Shown here piece after piece: positions 21,306-34,143 of a stretch of 64,000 bases of DNA. Under the pieces are notes generated by a model. It did no database searches. It worked only from the letters and a program-made list of their open reading frames with translations, and was not told where the DNA came from. The first letter of the stretch is position 1; each line of letters opens with the position of its first letter. Source of the stretch: Hydrangea macrophylla. Taxonomy: Eukaryota > Streptophyta > Magnoliopsida > Cornales > Hydrangeaceae. The position numbers and the translations under genes are program-made. The stretch lies in contig CM066998.1 in assembly GCA_033977485.1 (NCBI GenBank), positions 24,491,501 to 24,555,500 of the forward strand, written 5' to 3'.

Positions 21306-24300
21306 CTACTTTCCAAAACTGACCATCATAACCATGCTTTTCAACTGTTGTAGTCTATCGACCGCCATCTTTGGCAACCCATCAGCAAAAGAGTTCCTCT
21401 CCCTATACACATGCTCCAAGGTTATTCCTGCACGATTGACAATTTTGTGCAATAGATTCTTAACCTCATTAAATATGTTGACATGTTTCCATGCCTAGCA
21501 AATCGAGCTATTTGCCCATGACAAGGCGACCTTTGAATCACTTTTGATGATGATCGGGAAATTATTGTACTATTCTGCAACTGCATATAATCTTAGACCT
21601 TCCAAGATTACTGATATTTCTGCAAAGTTTGATTGTGCCATACCAATGTTCTTGGAGAATAAGCATATCACATGCCTCACATGGTTTCGAAGGACTCCAA
21701 CAATACTGATTGGGCCCGACTTGCCCCTAGCAGCCCCATCCACATTAAACTTGAATGAGACCATTGGAGGCTTTAACCAAACTACCTGTCTAACGGGTCT
21801 CTGAACTTTAGCATTGATGCAGGCCCTGTCAATGTTGTTTAAAATGTCTGTGATTGAAGTATTGAATTCCTTTATTTTAGACCTAAACCACCAGCATAGC
21901 AGTAGCTTAATGACCTCCAATGTCTCCTCCATATTGGGTTGCTTCCTATTGAAAATCATATTATTTATAACCAACCAAACTGACCAAATAACCGCTAGGA
22001 AAAGCATGTTCCATGCCATTTGGGAAGCTTTGCCCACTTTCAATTCATTCCATTGAATCCACCATTGCGTTAGTTTTGCGGGACAACAACTCTACAAACC
22101 CCAAATTTCCAAACATTTACCCCACGGTTGCCATGACCATTTGCATAATAGGAAGAGATGATCAATCGATTCAACCTCCTCATTACAGAAGCAGCAGTTA
22201 AGGTCCCTTTGCGGTAAGCAACCAATTTTGTGTAACTTTTGTTTAACGGCAATACGACCTTGCCAGACCTGCCACCCAAAAAACTCAACTTTTACCCAAA
22301 GACCACACCTTCGGCTGGATAAAATTCTTGTAAGCTTTTCTTCTCTCCATCTCCATGAAGAAAGACTTGACGGAATAAATTCCTTTGTCTTCTAAGCTCC
22401 AGCACAATCGATCCTTATATGTGTTGCTTAGCACTACCCCATTGAAAAGCCCCATCAACTCATTCCATTAAGCTAGTTCCCACCCAAACAGCGGACGTCT
22501 CAATTTTAATCCCCATTCCCATCACCCATTCACCCATTTTCCATAGTCTATTACATTCCCTTCTCTATTGTCTACTAGTGCAAAGATTCTCGAAAACCAC
22601 ACCTTCAATTCACCTTCCATCACCCACTTGTCATTCCAAAAATCGATAGATTTTCCATCCCCTGCTAGCTTTTTGAATCCATCCCTTACAAGAGTTGCAA
22701 ATGAGTCCTCTTCGTTTAACAATGCTTCCATAGCCCAAGCAAAAGGCGACATGATCCTAGAATGCTGAAGCTTCATTAGGATGTTACCGAAGTTAATGTT
22801 GTACTTATTACAAAAAATTGTCTTCCAGAACGTGTCACTGCTTCCACTCCCAAATTTCTAGATCCATTTTGTTAGAAGAACTCTATTTTTGTCGAGTATA
22901 TTGATCACTCTCAGACCCCCTTCTTTTTTCCTTTTGCAAACCTTATCCCATGCCACCCAATTGATTTTACTTTTTTCATCAGAACCTCCCCACAAGAATT
23001 GCCTTTGTAGACTTTTAATTTTGTGAGCAATAGATTTTGGAGCACGGAAGAAAGACATAAAGTACAATGGCATATTTGATAACACCGATTTGAGTAGGGT
23101 GAGTCTACCTCCCGAAGATAGCATCTTACCTGTCCAGGAAGATAATTTCCTATTGATTGTATCCACCACTGGCTCCCACGTGCTAATTCTATTTGAATTG
23201 GCACCCAATGGTAGTCCCAAGTATGTGATTGGAAAAGTTCCCACCTTGCATTTCAGCATTTCGCTCCAACTTCTTAATCTTGATTCCTCAACCTTGTACC
23301 CCACGATTACGCACTTTGATAGATTAATACGTAATCCCGCAATAAGCTCAAAGCATCTGAGGATTCATTTAATAGCAAGGAGCTGTGACACTTCAGCTTT
23401 ACAGAAAATAAAGTGTCGTTGGCATATTGGAGATGAGAGACTGCTAGGCCATCAGGAGCTAAATGTATTACTTCAATCACGTCTCTTTCCTCTGCTTTCG
23501 AGATAAGTAAGCTTAGACCTTTAGTCACCAAATTGAAAAGGAAGGAGGATAGTGGATCCCCTTGTCTCAGTCCCCTAGCCATATAGAACTCTTCCGTCGG
23601 TGATCTGTTGATTAAAATGGATAGTGATGGTGTGGAAATGCAATCGGTGATCCACAATCTCTATTTCTCCCCAAACCCCATTTTCTCAAGAACAAACGTA
23701 CGAAAGCCGCAATTAATCGAGTCATATGCTTTTTTGAAGTCAACTTGAAATAAATATCCCCCCATCGGAGATTTGCGCATCGAGTCCACCTTTTCCGTCG
23801 CCACTAGCATCGAATCCAGGATATTCCTTCCCGCGATGAATGCAAATTGTTGACGGCTTACCAAAATGGCCATAATACCGCTAAGTCTATTTGACAATAT
23901 CTTAGACAAAAGTTTATAAATACACCCAATTAGGCAAATGGGTCTGAAATCTCCCAGGGCCTCCAGAGCTTGATGTTTCGCAATAAGGGCAATAAAGGTC
24001 GCATTTAAACCTCCTTCGATCCTTCCATTAGAATGAAAATCTTGTAGAAAAATCATAATGTCTAGCTTGATGATCTCCTATTTGGATTTGATGAACCCAA
24101 AGTTAAAGCCATCCGGACCCGGAGCTTTGTTACTATCGCATTCATCTAGCGCACTCAAGACTTCTAACTCGTTGAATTCAGCTTCCAATCCCCTAGCTGC
24201 TATTCGGGAGATGGATTTGAAAGTGAAATTCTTCATGGAGAAAACAATTGGGTCTGTACGCTGATAATATGACTTGAAATGAACCAGTATTGCCCCCTTG

Positions 24301-25474
24301 ATGTCCGTTGGATGTTGCAGGACCCTGCCATTGAGGTTGAGGAACCCCAGATAGTTGACCCTTTTTCGTGCGTTTGCTACTGAATGAAAAAAAAAGATGT
24401 ATTACGATCGCCTTCTTTGAGTCATCGAACTCTCGATTTCTGTATCCAAGTAGCCTTTTCCACTCTATATGCTTTCCAAAGATCCTTCATTAGTTTCAGT
24501 CTTTCAAATCTTTCCTCCACATTAAGGCCTTGATTCTCTTGCTTAAGATCAAAATCACTGATTCTAGCTTCCAATTTCATAATAGTTTAACTCTCGACAC
24601 TTGACCTGTCTTTAACTTTGCTTTTAACAGTCCCTTTAAGTATTTGAAGCTTCTTTTTGAACTTCGTACCTGGATTAAGCCCCAACAAAAACCCAACCCA
24701 AGTACTATCAACGGCGTTTGAAATTTCCTTGTCTTTAAGCTAGTGGTTGAAAATCTAAATGGAGTAGGACCCCAATTTACTGAAGAAGACCCTAAGATAA
24801 TCGGGCAATGATCCGAGAGTCCCTTAGAAAGACCCCATTGTTTCAGGTTTGGAGATGCTTCCAGTCATTCTTTTGGAATCAATAACCTGTCAAGCCTCGC
24901 TATCGAGGCCACTTCTATATTGTTAGACCAAGTGAAGGACGTACCACACAGATTCAAATTCATAAGCTCTCCTTGCTGAATGAACCTTTCAAACTCTCTG
25001 GTCAGCCTGGCATTAAAATGCCCCCATAACCCCACGCTTATGTGCGAACCTCACCACATTATAGTCCCCTACAACACACCATGGCAAATTAAATTGATTT
25101 TTAAGAATCAATAGCTCTTCCCACGATAACGTTCCATCCACGTCGACATTTGAGGCATATATATTACACATCGCACATTCTAGATTTCAATAAGAATCAG
25201 GTATCTGGGTTTATGGATTACCCTTGAAACCTCAAAAAAATGACTCATTCCACATTGAGGTTAAACCCCCTGCAGATTCCACTGCACCGACACTTTCCAT
25301 CTTGTTGAATACCCTCCCCCCAATTCACTTGATAGTATTTTTCCTTATTATATCGTGTTTCGTTTCTTGTAATATCATCATCCCAGGCTTTTCTCTGCGA
25401 ACGAATTTATTAACAGCTGTTCTCTTCTCTGCCCTCCCAATGCCTCTAACATTCCATGAAATTATTTTAAACAT
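21306..25474 (-). pseudogene. LINE ORF2: endonuclease, reverse transcriptase, RNase H (decayed)
   Basis: Starts at 25474 (M-F-K-I-I-S-W-N-V-R-G-I-G). Endonuclease motifs follow: Q-E-T-K, V-G-D-Y-N near 25060 and S-D-H-C-P-I near 24810. RT pieces are at 24056-23661 (N-A-T-F-I-A-L-I-A-K, D-F-R-P-I-C-L-I-G, F-K-K-A-Y-D) and 23657-23307 (G-L-R-Q-G-D-P-L-S, then Y-A-N-D-T where Y-A-D-D is usual). The end is an RNase H: F-N-V-D-G-A, N-F-A-E-I-S-V-I, I-K-S-D-S-K-V-A and R-N-S-F-A-D-G-L. Many stops and frameshifts separate these blocks. ORF2 nicks the target and copies the RNA in place; this copy is dead. Confidence 0.9.
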
Positions 25475-25514
25475 TAAAAACTAAGAAAAACCCCCACAGA
25501 AGTGCTGACCTTAA

Positions 25515-27410
25515 CCATCAATCAGCCCATCCATCTGGACCTGCTTCTCCAGATCTGCTAATTTGGATCTCACCACCTCTTCATCCACCAACTCAACCAG
25601 ATCTAGACATTTAGCCATTTTTTGAGTTTTGAACCGACTCTCTATAGATCACATGGTCCACATTCCCATCTTTCTCCAACAGCGACCCTTCCATAAACGA
25701 AGGGTAGATCGACAAATTAGATTTGGATGGCGTATCTACCATGGCTTTACCCTTGGGCTGCGGTTTGGGGAGCCTGTGTTTGTTATTTAGTAATTTTCTA
25801 TAACTTGACCTCGGAAATAGGTTGTTTAGCTTCCCTCTTCTCAACTTCTTCTTGCCTCTCACCCTCAGCTCCAAGCTGTCCTCGACATATTCCACTAATT
25901 CAGCAACCCCGTCATCGGAAGAAATCTCTAATTCTACCAAGTCTTCCTCGAGAGAGGCAGGGCTAGTGACGGATGATTGTCTAAAGTTTACATGAATGAC
26001 CATAAACTCATTGAAGCCCTTCACTGGATGGGTTTGGTCCAAACCCCTGCTATCACTCTCTTGACTTACATACTCTGCCCTTTTATCCTCTAAGACCAGG
26101 CCCTCCTTATTAAAATGGTAAAACCACCTCTAGGCCAATAATTAGATTGGGCTCCACTAGCCCCACATGACTGTGTTTGGTGATGTTTCCACTAGAAACT
26201 TCCTCGTTCGACCTTACTTCCGTTCCCCGATTTGTTGCTTTAGATGATCCTCTCACTTCCTTCCCCAATTGTCTAACCAATTGTTCCACTGGTTTACTTT
26301 CATTGCCTTCCTTGTCTAAATCGTTCTCTCCCCGATTATTAGTGTGAGGCATGTCCAGTCTACCTTCCCCCCTAACCTCATCTGATGGGTCCTCTATTAC
26401 TCTGACCAACCACTTGCCTCCATCTACTATATATCACTGTGATTGTCTGGTAAATTTTACCTCTATGTAGTGAATTGCATAAAACTCTTCCAGATGTCAG
26501 TATAGATTTATTTTTGGTATGTTCATCCACCTTTACACCTTTACCCCACAGATTGGTTATCCATACGAATAGCTTGTCACTCCAGATCTATAATGGCACC
26601 CCTACACACCTCAGCCATACTAGCCGTCCTTTCTGTTTATCTGCCTCCTTCCATGGTTGCATCTTGACGAACCATCTCCATAGCCATGTGTCACTTTATA
26701 GTAATTCAGACATTGCCTCGGCAATGTCGAACTCAAACAACGCTCTATTTCCCCCCAATGGTTTTACTAAGCATTCAAAAACACCTTCAGCAAGAAAATT
26801 GGTCTTAAATTAAATGAGCATCTCACTAAACCTGATTGTGCCCCCTGCACAACTTTCCAACCAATTTAACTCTTCTTGTCTTGATTGGGCTGATACCATA
26901 TTAACTCCTTCATTTACTTTGTGAGCCATCATGTCCATTTTCTCTTTAGGTCTAGAGTAAATGCCATCTCCTTCATTAGATCTCTCCTGTTCAAGAATAA
27001 TCCCCTTTCCAAAGTTGGTCTCTACAACCTTCTTTTGATTTCCCATCACCACTTCATTGTAGCGCCTTTTTTCCCCTTCTCCCCCTTGTGTTGGCTGGAT
27101 CTCCTTAAAAACCCCTCTAAGAAGAACAAAAGGTTTGGCTTGATTGTAGCCCCCAAAATCTGCAATCTTGGCCCTAATCTTATACCCAAGGAGCATCGAC
27201 CCACTTGGGGATTTGACCACCTCCTTAGTCATCTACAAATGTTCAAATTGAAAACAACCATAGTTGTCTTTCCTCCCCTTCCTACATTTGTTTGGCATGA
27301 AAGCGTCAATTACCCTCTTATGGCGTATGAAGTGTTTATGGAGCATCATCGAATCCACATAAGGATTAACGTTGTCCACAAAGACCGTGGTGGACTTTCT
27401 GCGTAATTTG
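25515..27410 (-). pseudogene. LINE ORF1, RRM-type, main part
   Basis: Just inside the Athila-like insertion the minus strand reads K-L-R-R-K-S-T-T-V-F-V-D-N-V-N and continues through L-H-K-H-F and V-I-D-A-F. T-V-F-V-D-N matches the RNP2 strand of an RRM. The rest (27232-26810, 26409-26110, 26042-25611) is charged and low in recognisable domains, in several frames with stops. The first four codons (M-D-I-G) lie across the insertion at 38724-38713. ORF1 proteins bind LINE RNA; an RRM in ORF1 is established for one group of plant LINEs. Confidence 0.75.
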
Positions 27411-28739
27411 TTGATCTTGTCAGAATCAAGATATAAAAGTATACTTTACTTTTCTAAAGATTTGTAGTGTGGAAGTAAAGGTCGAACCCACAGAGATTGG
27501 TTAACTACCGCGCTTTAATTTTAAAACCTAAATTTAGCTAATTTAAGAAAAACAGATTTTGATTTGATTTTAATTAAACTAATAACAATAGAAGTAAATC
27601 TAAATTATGAAAGCAATTAAATAGTTGTTTTTTATAATAAGTTTAAGGAACCTAGGATTGCAAATCCACCACTAGCTTCATAATAAGGGTATCTACGAAT
27701 TACTTTAGCTTATTAAGTTGGATGATAATGGGGAATTGTAGCTACAAGCCCAATTCCTCCGTCAAGAAAATAACTATGGTTCAAGCACCAACATAATCCA
27801 TCTTCGGTTAGCACGAATTATCCCACACTAAACTAGGGTTGTGGTATAATCCGTCTAATCTAGGCATGGACTATTTAGATACTTGATAGCACAATTCAAT
27901 TTAAGTACCATTACATGTAAACAATTTATACAAGTACAGCAAGCATAGATCATTGAGCACACTACCATCAAAATAGATCTAAGACAAGAATATATTTTGA
28001 AAGTAACAATTTAATCAATAGAAGCACGATTTATTTATAAAAATCCTCAGAACATGTAACTGTCATCCGTACATAATAAAACTAAAATAAAAACATAAAA
28101 TACACCCTATTACTTGGCTAGGGTTTCATTGAAACCCTAGATCTTGAGTTTAGTTGGCCATTGAATTGATGAACGGCAAGAGGTTGATGGAGGAGGCCAT
28201 GGAAATCCTTGGTCTTCTTCTTCTTCTCCTTACTTCCCTCCCTTTAATGGCTAAAAGTGTGGTTGTATATTGTGTGTATAACAATTGCCAACCCTTTAAT
28301 TGAAGTAAAATAGGATATATATAGATTTTTCAACAAGTTTTGGAAGCTTTCCTAACCCAAAACGTACTAAAACTGTTTTATTTTGCAATCTGGACGTAAT
28401 TAGGCCGTTTTGTTCGCGTAGGAATCATCAGTAGAGTGAAATATGCAAGTTCCATTTTTGCATAGGTCGCGCGAGCGGGCCGCGCGAGCGCGATATTGGG
28501 ACCTCGCGCGAGCGGATCGCGCAAGCGATTTCCTGGGCTTCGCTCGAGCGGGTCGCGCGCGCGATGTGGATTTTCTTGCTTTTTTCTCTGCTTTTTCACC
28601 CCATTTAACTTGGTATACTTGATTTCTTCCAAAACCTGTCAGAAAATAGAAAATGAAGTAAAAATATACAAAAACAGGATAAAAAGGTACTAACAAATGC
28701 AAGTTAAAGCATATAATTAGGATCTGTTATCTCCCGATC
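27411..28739 (-). repeat. Athila-like element 3' LTR
   Basis: 1329 bp, matching 37523-38708. It contains an extra segment (about 28465-28605) rich in CGCGCGAGCG. On the minus strand it is preceded by ggtttgggggtgc, a plausible polypurine tract. Confidence 0.9.
28465..28605. repeat. CGCGCGAGCG cluster in the 3' LTR only
   Basis: Several near-palindromic copies (tcgcgcgagcgggccgcgcg, ctcgcgcgagcggatcgcgc, ctcgagcgggtcgcgcgcgc) lie in a segment absent from the 5' LTR, where flanking sequences join directly at about 38569-38575. Confidence 0.8.
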
Positions 28740-31470
28740 GCACCCCCAAACCTACATTTTGCTAGTCCTCGAGCAAAACTAAAATAAAAATTAAAATTCT
28801 AATAACATACTACTCTATTTTTGCATGGATCACGATTGCATTTAGCATATGTAACAAGCCTTTTAAACCTCTAGGTGTCCCTAGTCGGACGAGTGAAGTC
28901 TCGTAAGGGTTCTCGTCAACAAGTCACCCACAACCATCTTTATTAACTTATCAATTTAAAAACTTTTATTCAAACAAAAAACAAAACAATCAATACTCCT
29001 TATCATAGAACGATGATTTGAAATAGAATAACGAACAAGAAGAAACGGAATCAAACGTCTACCTACATCATGAAAAACAATCATAAGCACATGCATCATA
29101 TAAATCCATAGAATTCCTCATACAATTTCACATGTGTGATATGGTAGTCAAATAAACACGCGCATGTCATGAACTTGGAATATACTTCGGATAACCAATT
29201 AACTATGTCTCGACTACGAATCTCACAATGTCAATTACACTCTCAAATGAAACACTCAGAAATAGGTGTAATTTTTCTAAAATATGTGAGTAAAGGAAAT
29301 ATGTTTTCAAAACGAGAAATGCTCACATATGACTTGAAAAAGACGCATGACACGAAAGAACAGTAGTCTCATGGATAGGATGCCAACAGTCAAGAGAAAT
29401 TAATCATTACCATGTTTTAACCCCCCTCCCATCATTTTCGTATCCAAACCATGTTTCTTAGGATCAAATAGGACTTTTCAACGGTTGTAATGTGGCTCAG
29501 GCAATGAAAAAGGATAGAAAGGATTCATTAGGTAGTTTTCAGAATGGCATTGTAAGGCATGTTCGATTTCTTTCATAACATGCTCTTCTACCAACTTCAT
29601 CATTTCATTCTCTTCTTTTCATTCTTTTCAATTTTTTTTCTCCTTCTGTTTTTTTTTTCTTTTTTTTTCAACCTTATTCTTTTTTATTCTTTTTCTCTAT
29701 TCTTTTCCTTCTCATTGCTTTTGAAACGAATATTCAATAAATAACAAGGCAACCACCTCAAACACCATCTTATTTTCTTCTTCTTCTCAATCACACATCG
29801 CCTTAACACCACTAAAAGTTGATCAATCTTTCAGGGGTGAACTCCAAGTTGGCCAAATTGGAACAAAAACAGGATAATGGTAATTAAAAAAAAATGGCAT
29901 TTTAATTGCTCAAAGGGCGAACTAAGGAAATTTTATTTTTCGGTCGGCAGTAAACAAAGAAGGCCTAAAATCACGTCCTAGGGTTATTTGGTTCTTAAAC
30001 GGTTACGACGGAAGATTATTTAGCATGGTAACAAATATTTTAACTTGACTATCAACCAAAACAAGAATAATGAGACTAAACAACAAGTAGATGCGTTATT
30101 TCAATGAAATTCGACAAACACAACGTGTTTTGTTAACCCTCAAAACAAAAAAAAGATAGGCTCAAAAGCTCACAGGGCTTAGTCTCCACCTTGTGTTATC
30201 TAGAAATCCGAATCATATTACAATTCACATCAAACATGCATTCAAGCGACTATGTGTAGTGCATAGGTTTGTGTGCAAATCTATGATATAAAACTACGAT
30301 TCAAACGATACATGACCTAAACGTCATATCATGACTTCAGCAAATGTTTAACCACATCTTCTCATGTTTACCATTCTATAACAATCCAAGTTACATAACA
30401 AGATGTATCAAATTTATATTGCAAAAACGTTGGTAATCATCGTTTATTTAAGCACAAGTATCAAAAAAGTTTTCAAAATTTTGGTGTATATAATAATGTG
30501 CATGTGTACGCATACCCCCAAACCTAAACCTAAACCTTTCATTGTCCCCAATGAAACAATAAAACGAACGAAAGGAGAGTAGGTAAGAAAGGAACGATAA
30601 TACCTCGATCTCGGCAAACACAAACCAAGTGAACACAAAGGAATATGTCAATAAAGTTCAATGTTACCTGTTACTTCTGGATAAAAGACGAACAAAGAAA
30701 ATAATAAAAACAGCTAAAAGAACTATAACTAAAATAAACGAAATTAAATAACTATAAGAATTAACAACACTATGAAGACAACACAAAAATAAACTATAAA
30801 AGGAAAGAAAAGATAACCAGAACTTATGAAAATAACAAACGACTCGATCTAAAAGTACCTATAAAACAAAAATAGAAAAGTAAAAACTACTCAAACAGGT
30901 GGGGAAGAAGGATATAGAAAACAAAAGAAGAAAATCCAGAAAAATGGGGAATCGCGCGAGCGGCCGTCGTGAGCGCGAATCCCAGGATATTTTTTTTTTT
31001 TTTTTTTTTTTTTAAATCTCGCGCGAGCGAGACAGCCTCGCGTCCGCGAATCCAGGCGTGAGATATAACAGATAGCTTATAAAAACAATAACCAAGAATT
31101 TCACTAAGGCACAGTCTCGCACGAGCGGACCGCGCGCGCGAGAACGGTATTTCTCGTGGCTCACTTATTTTATGTATATTAAGCAAAAATAAAATTACTC
31201 TGACCCCCAAACCAGTTCAGAAAGACCACACTTGACTCAAAAAAACCCAAAAATGACCAAAAATCAGTAAAACAAACGAATTAAATCTTGGGTTGCCTCC
31301 CAAGAAGCGCTATCTTTTACGTCTTTAGCTAGACCATTCTAGCTCAAGATTCAAGGAGGTCGTAAATCGGACTATGAACCTCTTAAGATATTAGGAAGAC
31401 TCCAGTGGAAAGCAGAAAGAACATCACTATAAGTCAATTCATTCAACGGTTCATCTAGTTCATGTTCACA
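28740..31470 (-). other. Athila-like element long non-coding 3' region
   Basis: No coding sequence recognised. It holds poly(T)/poly(A) runs (for example 30989-31012), T/C-rich stretches near 29600-29720 and a GC-rich cluster at 30950-31145. Small open frames are not conserved in any way I can recognise. Confidence 0.6.
30950..31145. repeat. CGCGCGAGCG cluster in Athila-like 3' region
   Basis: Motifs such as tcgcgcgagcggccg, ctcgcgcgagcgagac and ctcgcacgagcggaccgcgc recur in an otherwise AT-rich region. The same motifs form the extra segment of the 3' LTR at 28465-28605. Confidence 0.75.
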
Positions 31471-32496
31471 TCAATTTCTCACATTTCGAGTAATTTCATC
31501 GTTAGGGTCCAGGTTATTTGCATTCATCCGCTCATTATTCACTATATTATACCCCTCACTCATATGTAGTGCATTAGTAGGTTCAATATTCCGTATAACC
31601 TCACTGCCCTCCCTACATAGATAATCATCGTCCTTGGGAGGTTGATCGACAGCATTAAACACGTTTAATTTTAAGTTCAAGTTCCCGAATGACACTTTCA
31701 TCACCCCCGTTCAACAATTGACACGCGCATTAGCGGTGGCTAAGAATGGACGACCAAGAATAACAGGGGTGTGCTTCCTAGCATCTAGGACAGGTTTGGT
31801 GTCAAGGACCATAAAATCGACAGGATAAAAACATTGCTCAACTTTAACTAAGACGTCCTCGATGATTCCTCTAGGTACTTTGACGGAACGATCAGCTAAT
31901 TATATGGTAGCGGCCGTAGGCTTAAGTTCACCTAGTCCTAGTCGTTTATAGACGTGATACGGTAAGAGATTAACACTCGCACCTAAGTCAAGGAGAGCCC
32001 TATGGATGACAGTGTCACCTATGACACATGAAATAGTTGGCATACCAGGATCTTTATACTTTGGAGGTGAGTGTTGAAAAATAGAACTTACTTTTTCCGT
32101 GAGAAAGACCTTTTTCGGAGTATGACTATGTAATTTGCGCTTTAGTATACACAGGTCTTTTAAACATTTAGCGTAAGCGGGAAATTGTTTAATAGCATCG
32201 AGGAATGGAATATTAATTTTTACTTGTTTAAACACCTCGAGTATATCTTCAACCTTTGACGTTTTCTTTGAAAAATTTGACGGTTCATCAACGTTAGGTG
32301 AAAAGGGCAATTTCGGTATATGATTAGTCAGGGCCGTTTCTTTTTCTTTCTTATTTTGGCTCACGTCCTCACCCTTCTTCGTATTAGAGTTGATGTTCAT
32401 ATCTATCACATTCTCATTTAGAATTTCTATTGCCTCTTCCTCTCGTGTAGTCATCCTAGTTGAGACGGCGTTTACTTGCTCATTCGACCCCTTCAC
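31471..32496 (-). pseudogene. Athila-like protease region, pol missing downstream
   Basis: The frame at 32496-31900 ends with D-L-G-A-S-V-N-L-L-P-Y, the aspartic protease active-site region in Athila style. After a TAA where Q is expected (T-I-stop-L-A-D-R-S) come V-I-L-G-R-P-F-L-A-T-A and, after TGA, V-M-K-V-S-F-G-N-L. The frame stops at 31471 and no RT motif follows. The upstream part (V-E-D-I-L-E-V-F-K-Q-V-K-I-N-I-P-F) is the usual linker between nucleocapsid and protease. Confidence 0.85.
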
Positions 32497-32685
32497 CTCG
32501 TATTGTCCCTATAGGTTTTGAATTATTTGACTAGGCAACGTCCCCTCGTTTCTACGACTCACTACAGTAGCTAGTTGTCCCATTTAGGATTCAAGCTTCG
32601 CAATGGATTGTGTGTGTGAGTGCACTATTTGTGCTTGTGCATGTACTTGTGTTTTGATTTTATTAAGGGACGCCAACACCTTTTC

Positions 32686-34032
32686 CTAAAAAATGTTACC
32701 CCTTGAAGGGTTCGGATTAGGAGGCGGTTGTTGGTATTGATTAGGTTGAAACTGGGGTCGATATGCATTAGGAAAATTAGTCACCTCATTAGGATTATTA
32801 TTATTATTTTTCCACGAGAAGTTAGGATGGTTTCTCCATGGCGCGTCGGGATTATCAGTAGTCGAATTATAATTATTTTGTGGGTATTGTTGAATAGAAT
32901 TAATGTGTTGCTTCACGGATATTGGAAAATGACTCGCCGATGGACATGCAAGGATAGAATGTGACGGATTGGAACATGTTGCACATACTTCATGAGCGGG
33001 TGGGGCTGTCGTTTGGTTCATTGTTAAAAGTCAGTCAAGTTTTTTAGATAGTTCCTGAAATTCTATTGAGTGACTTGACTAGAACTTTACCTCTCTCTTA
33101 GGTTGCGAGAGATATCCCTCAGAACATACCGACATAGCCTGATGCATTGAGTTCTCGCTTAACGTTTCAAAAATTTTCCAGGCCTCGTCGACGCTTTTGT
33201 GTAGGAAAGTACCTGCACAAACGGCATCGACGGTATTACGGACAGAGGGAATAAGTCCCTCATAAAAGACCTGTACCAACTGCCACTTAGGAACCTGATG
33301 ATGTGGGCAGGAACGTAATAATTCTTTAAATTTCTCCCATGTGTCATAAAGTGTTTCCCCATCTTGCATCACAAAATTAGTTATAGATTTTCTTATCTGA
33401 TTAGTTCTTGTGATTGGAAAAAGCTTTTGTAAAAATGCGTTGTGTAAGGCTTCCCAAGTTTTAATCGTGTATGGCTCAAGTGATTGAAGCCAATACTTCG
33501 CTTTATCCTTTAAAGAGAATGGGAAGAGACGCAGTTTTAATTCATCATCAGTGAAATTTTGGATTTTTAACGTAGAGTATATATCTTGGAAATCCCCTAA
33601 GTGCTGATAAGGGTCTTCATTTATACGGCCATTGAAAGAAGGAAGTAGCGAGATGGTGGACGACTTTATCTCAAAGTGAGATGTCGTCGCCTCCGGTAAT
33701 TCGATACCAGCTTGTGGCGTGTAAGTCGTAGGAATAAAATAATCTTTAAGTGAAGGAGGTGGAGGTATATTAGGATTATTTCTGTTATTTACGTTATTTT
33801 CGCCGTCGGCCATTGAAATAGGTTTTATGTTAATAAAACGTGGTTTCTTTAGGTTTTTAAGGGTACTACGTATTTCGGACTCAAACAACAACGATGGTTT
33901 CGGAGTTAATTCGTCGTCTATGTTTAACCTAGTTCTAGAAGTTATGTTTGAATACTTGTTAATTCTTAATGTACGTTCAAGTTCAAGATCGCAAGGTTTT
34001 AATTCCGGTTTACTTGAGCGTGTGCCAAACAT
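32686..34032 (-). pseudogene. Athila-like gag with zinc knuckle
   Basis: A 317-codon frame (34032-33079) opens with M-F-G-T-R-S-S and contains the plant gypsy gag core: P-S-F-N-G-R, D-P-Y-Q-H-L-G-D-F, L-R-L-F-P-F-S-L-K-D-K-A-K-Y-W-L, and F-P-I-T-R-T-N with E-T-L-Y-D-T-W-E-K-F-K. After a stop, a second frame (33021-32686) carries C-x2-C-x4-H-x4-C (C-A-T-C-S-N-P-S-H-S-I-L-A-C), a nucleocapsid zinc knuckle, followed by an N/P/Q-rich tail. Gag would form the particle and bind RNA. The long uninterrupted capsid frame shows limited decay. Confidence 0.88.
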
Positions 34033-34143
34033 AAACTACAAGAAAATAAACTAAAAACAAAAACTGACTCAAATAATAAATAAAATAAAAAAACAAATAG
34101 CAATCACGCAACTAAGATAACAAGCACTCAACTACTGTGATGC

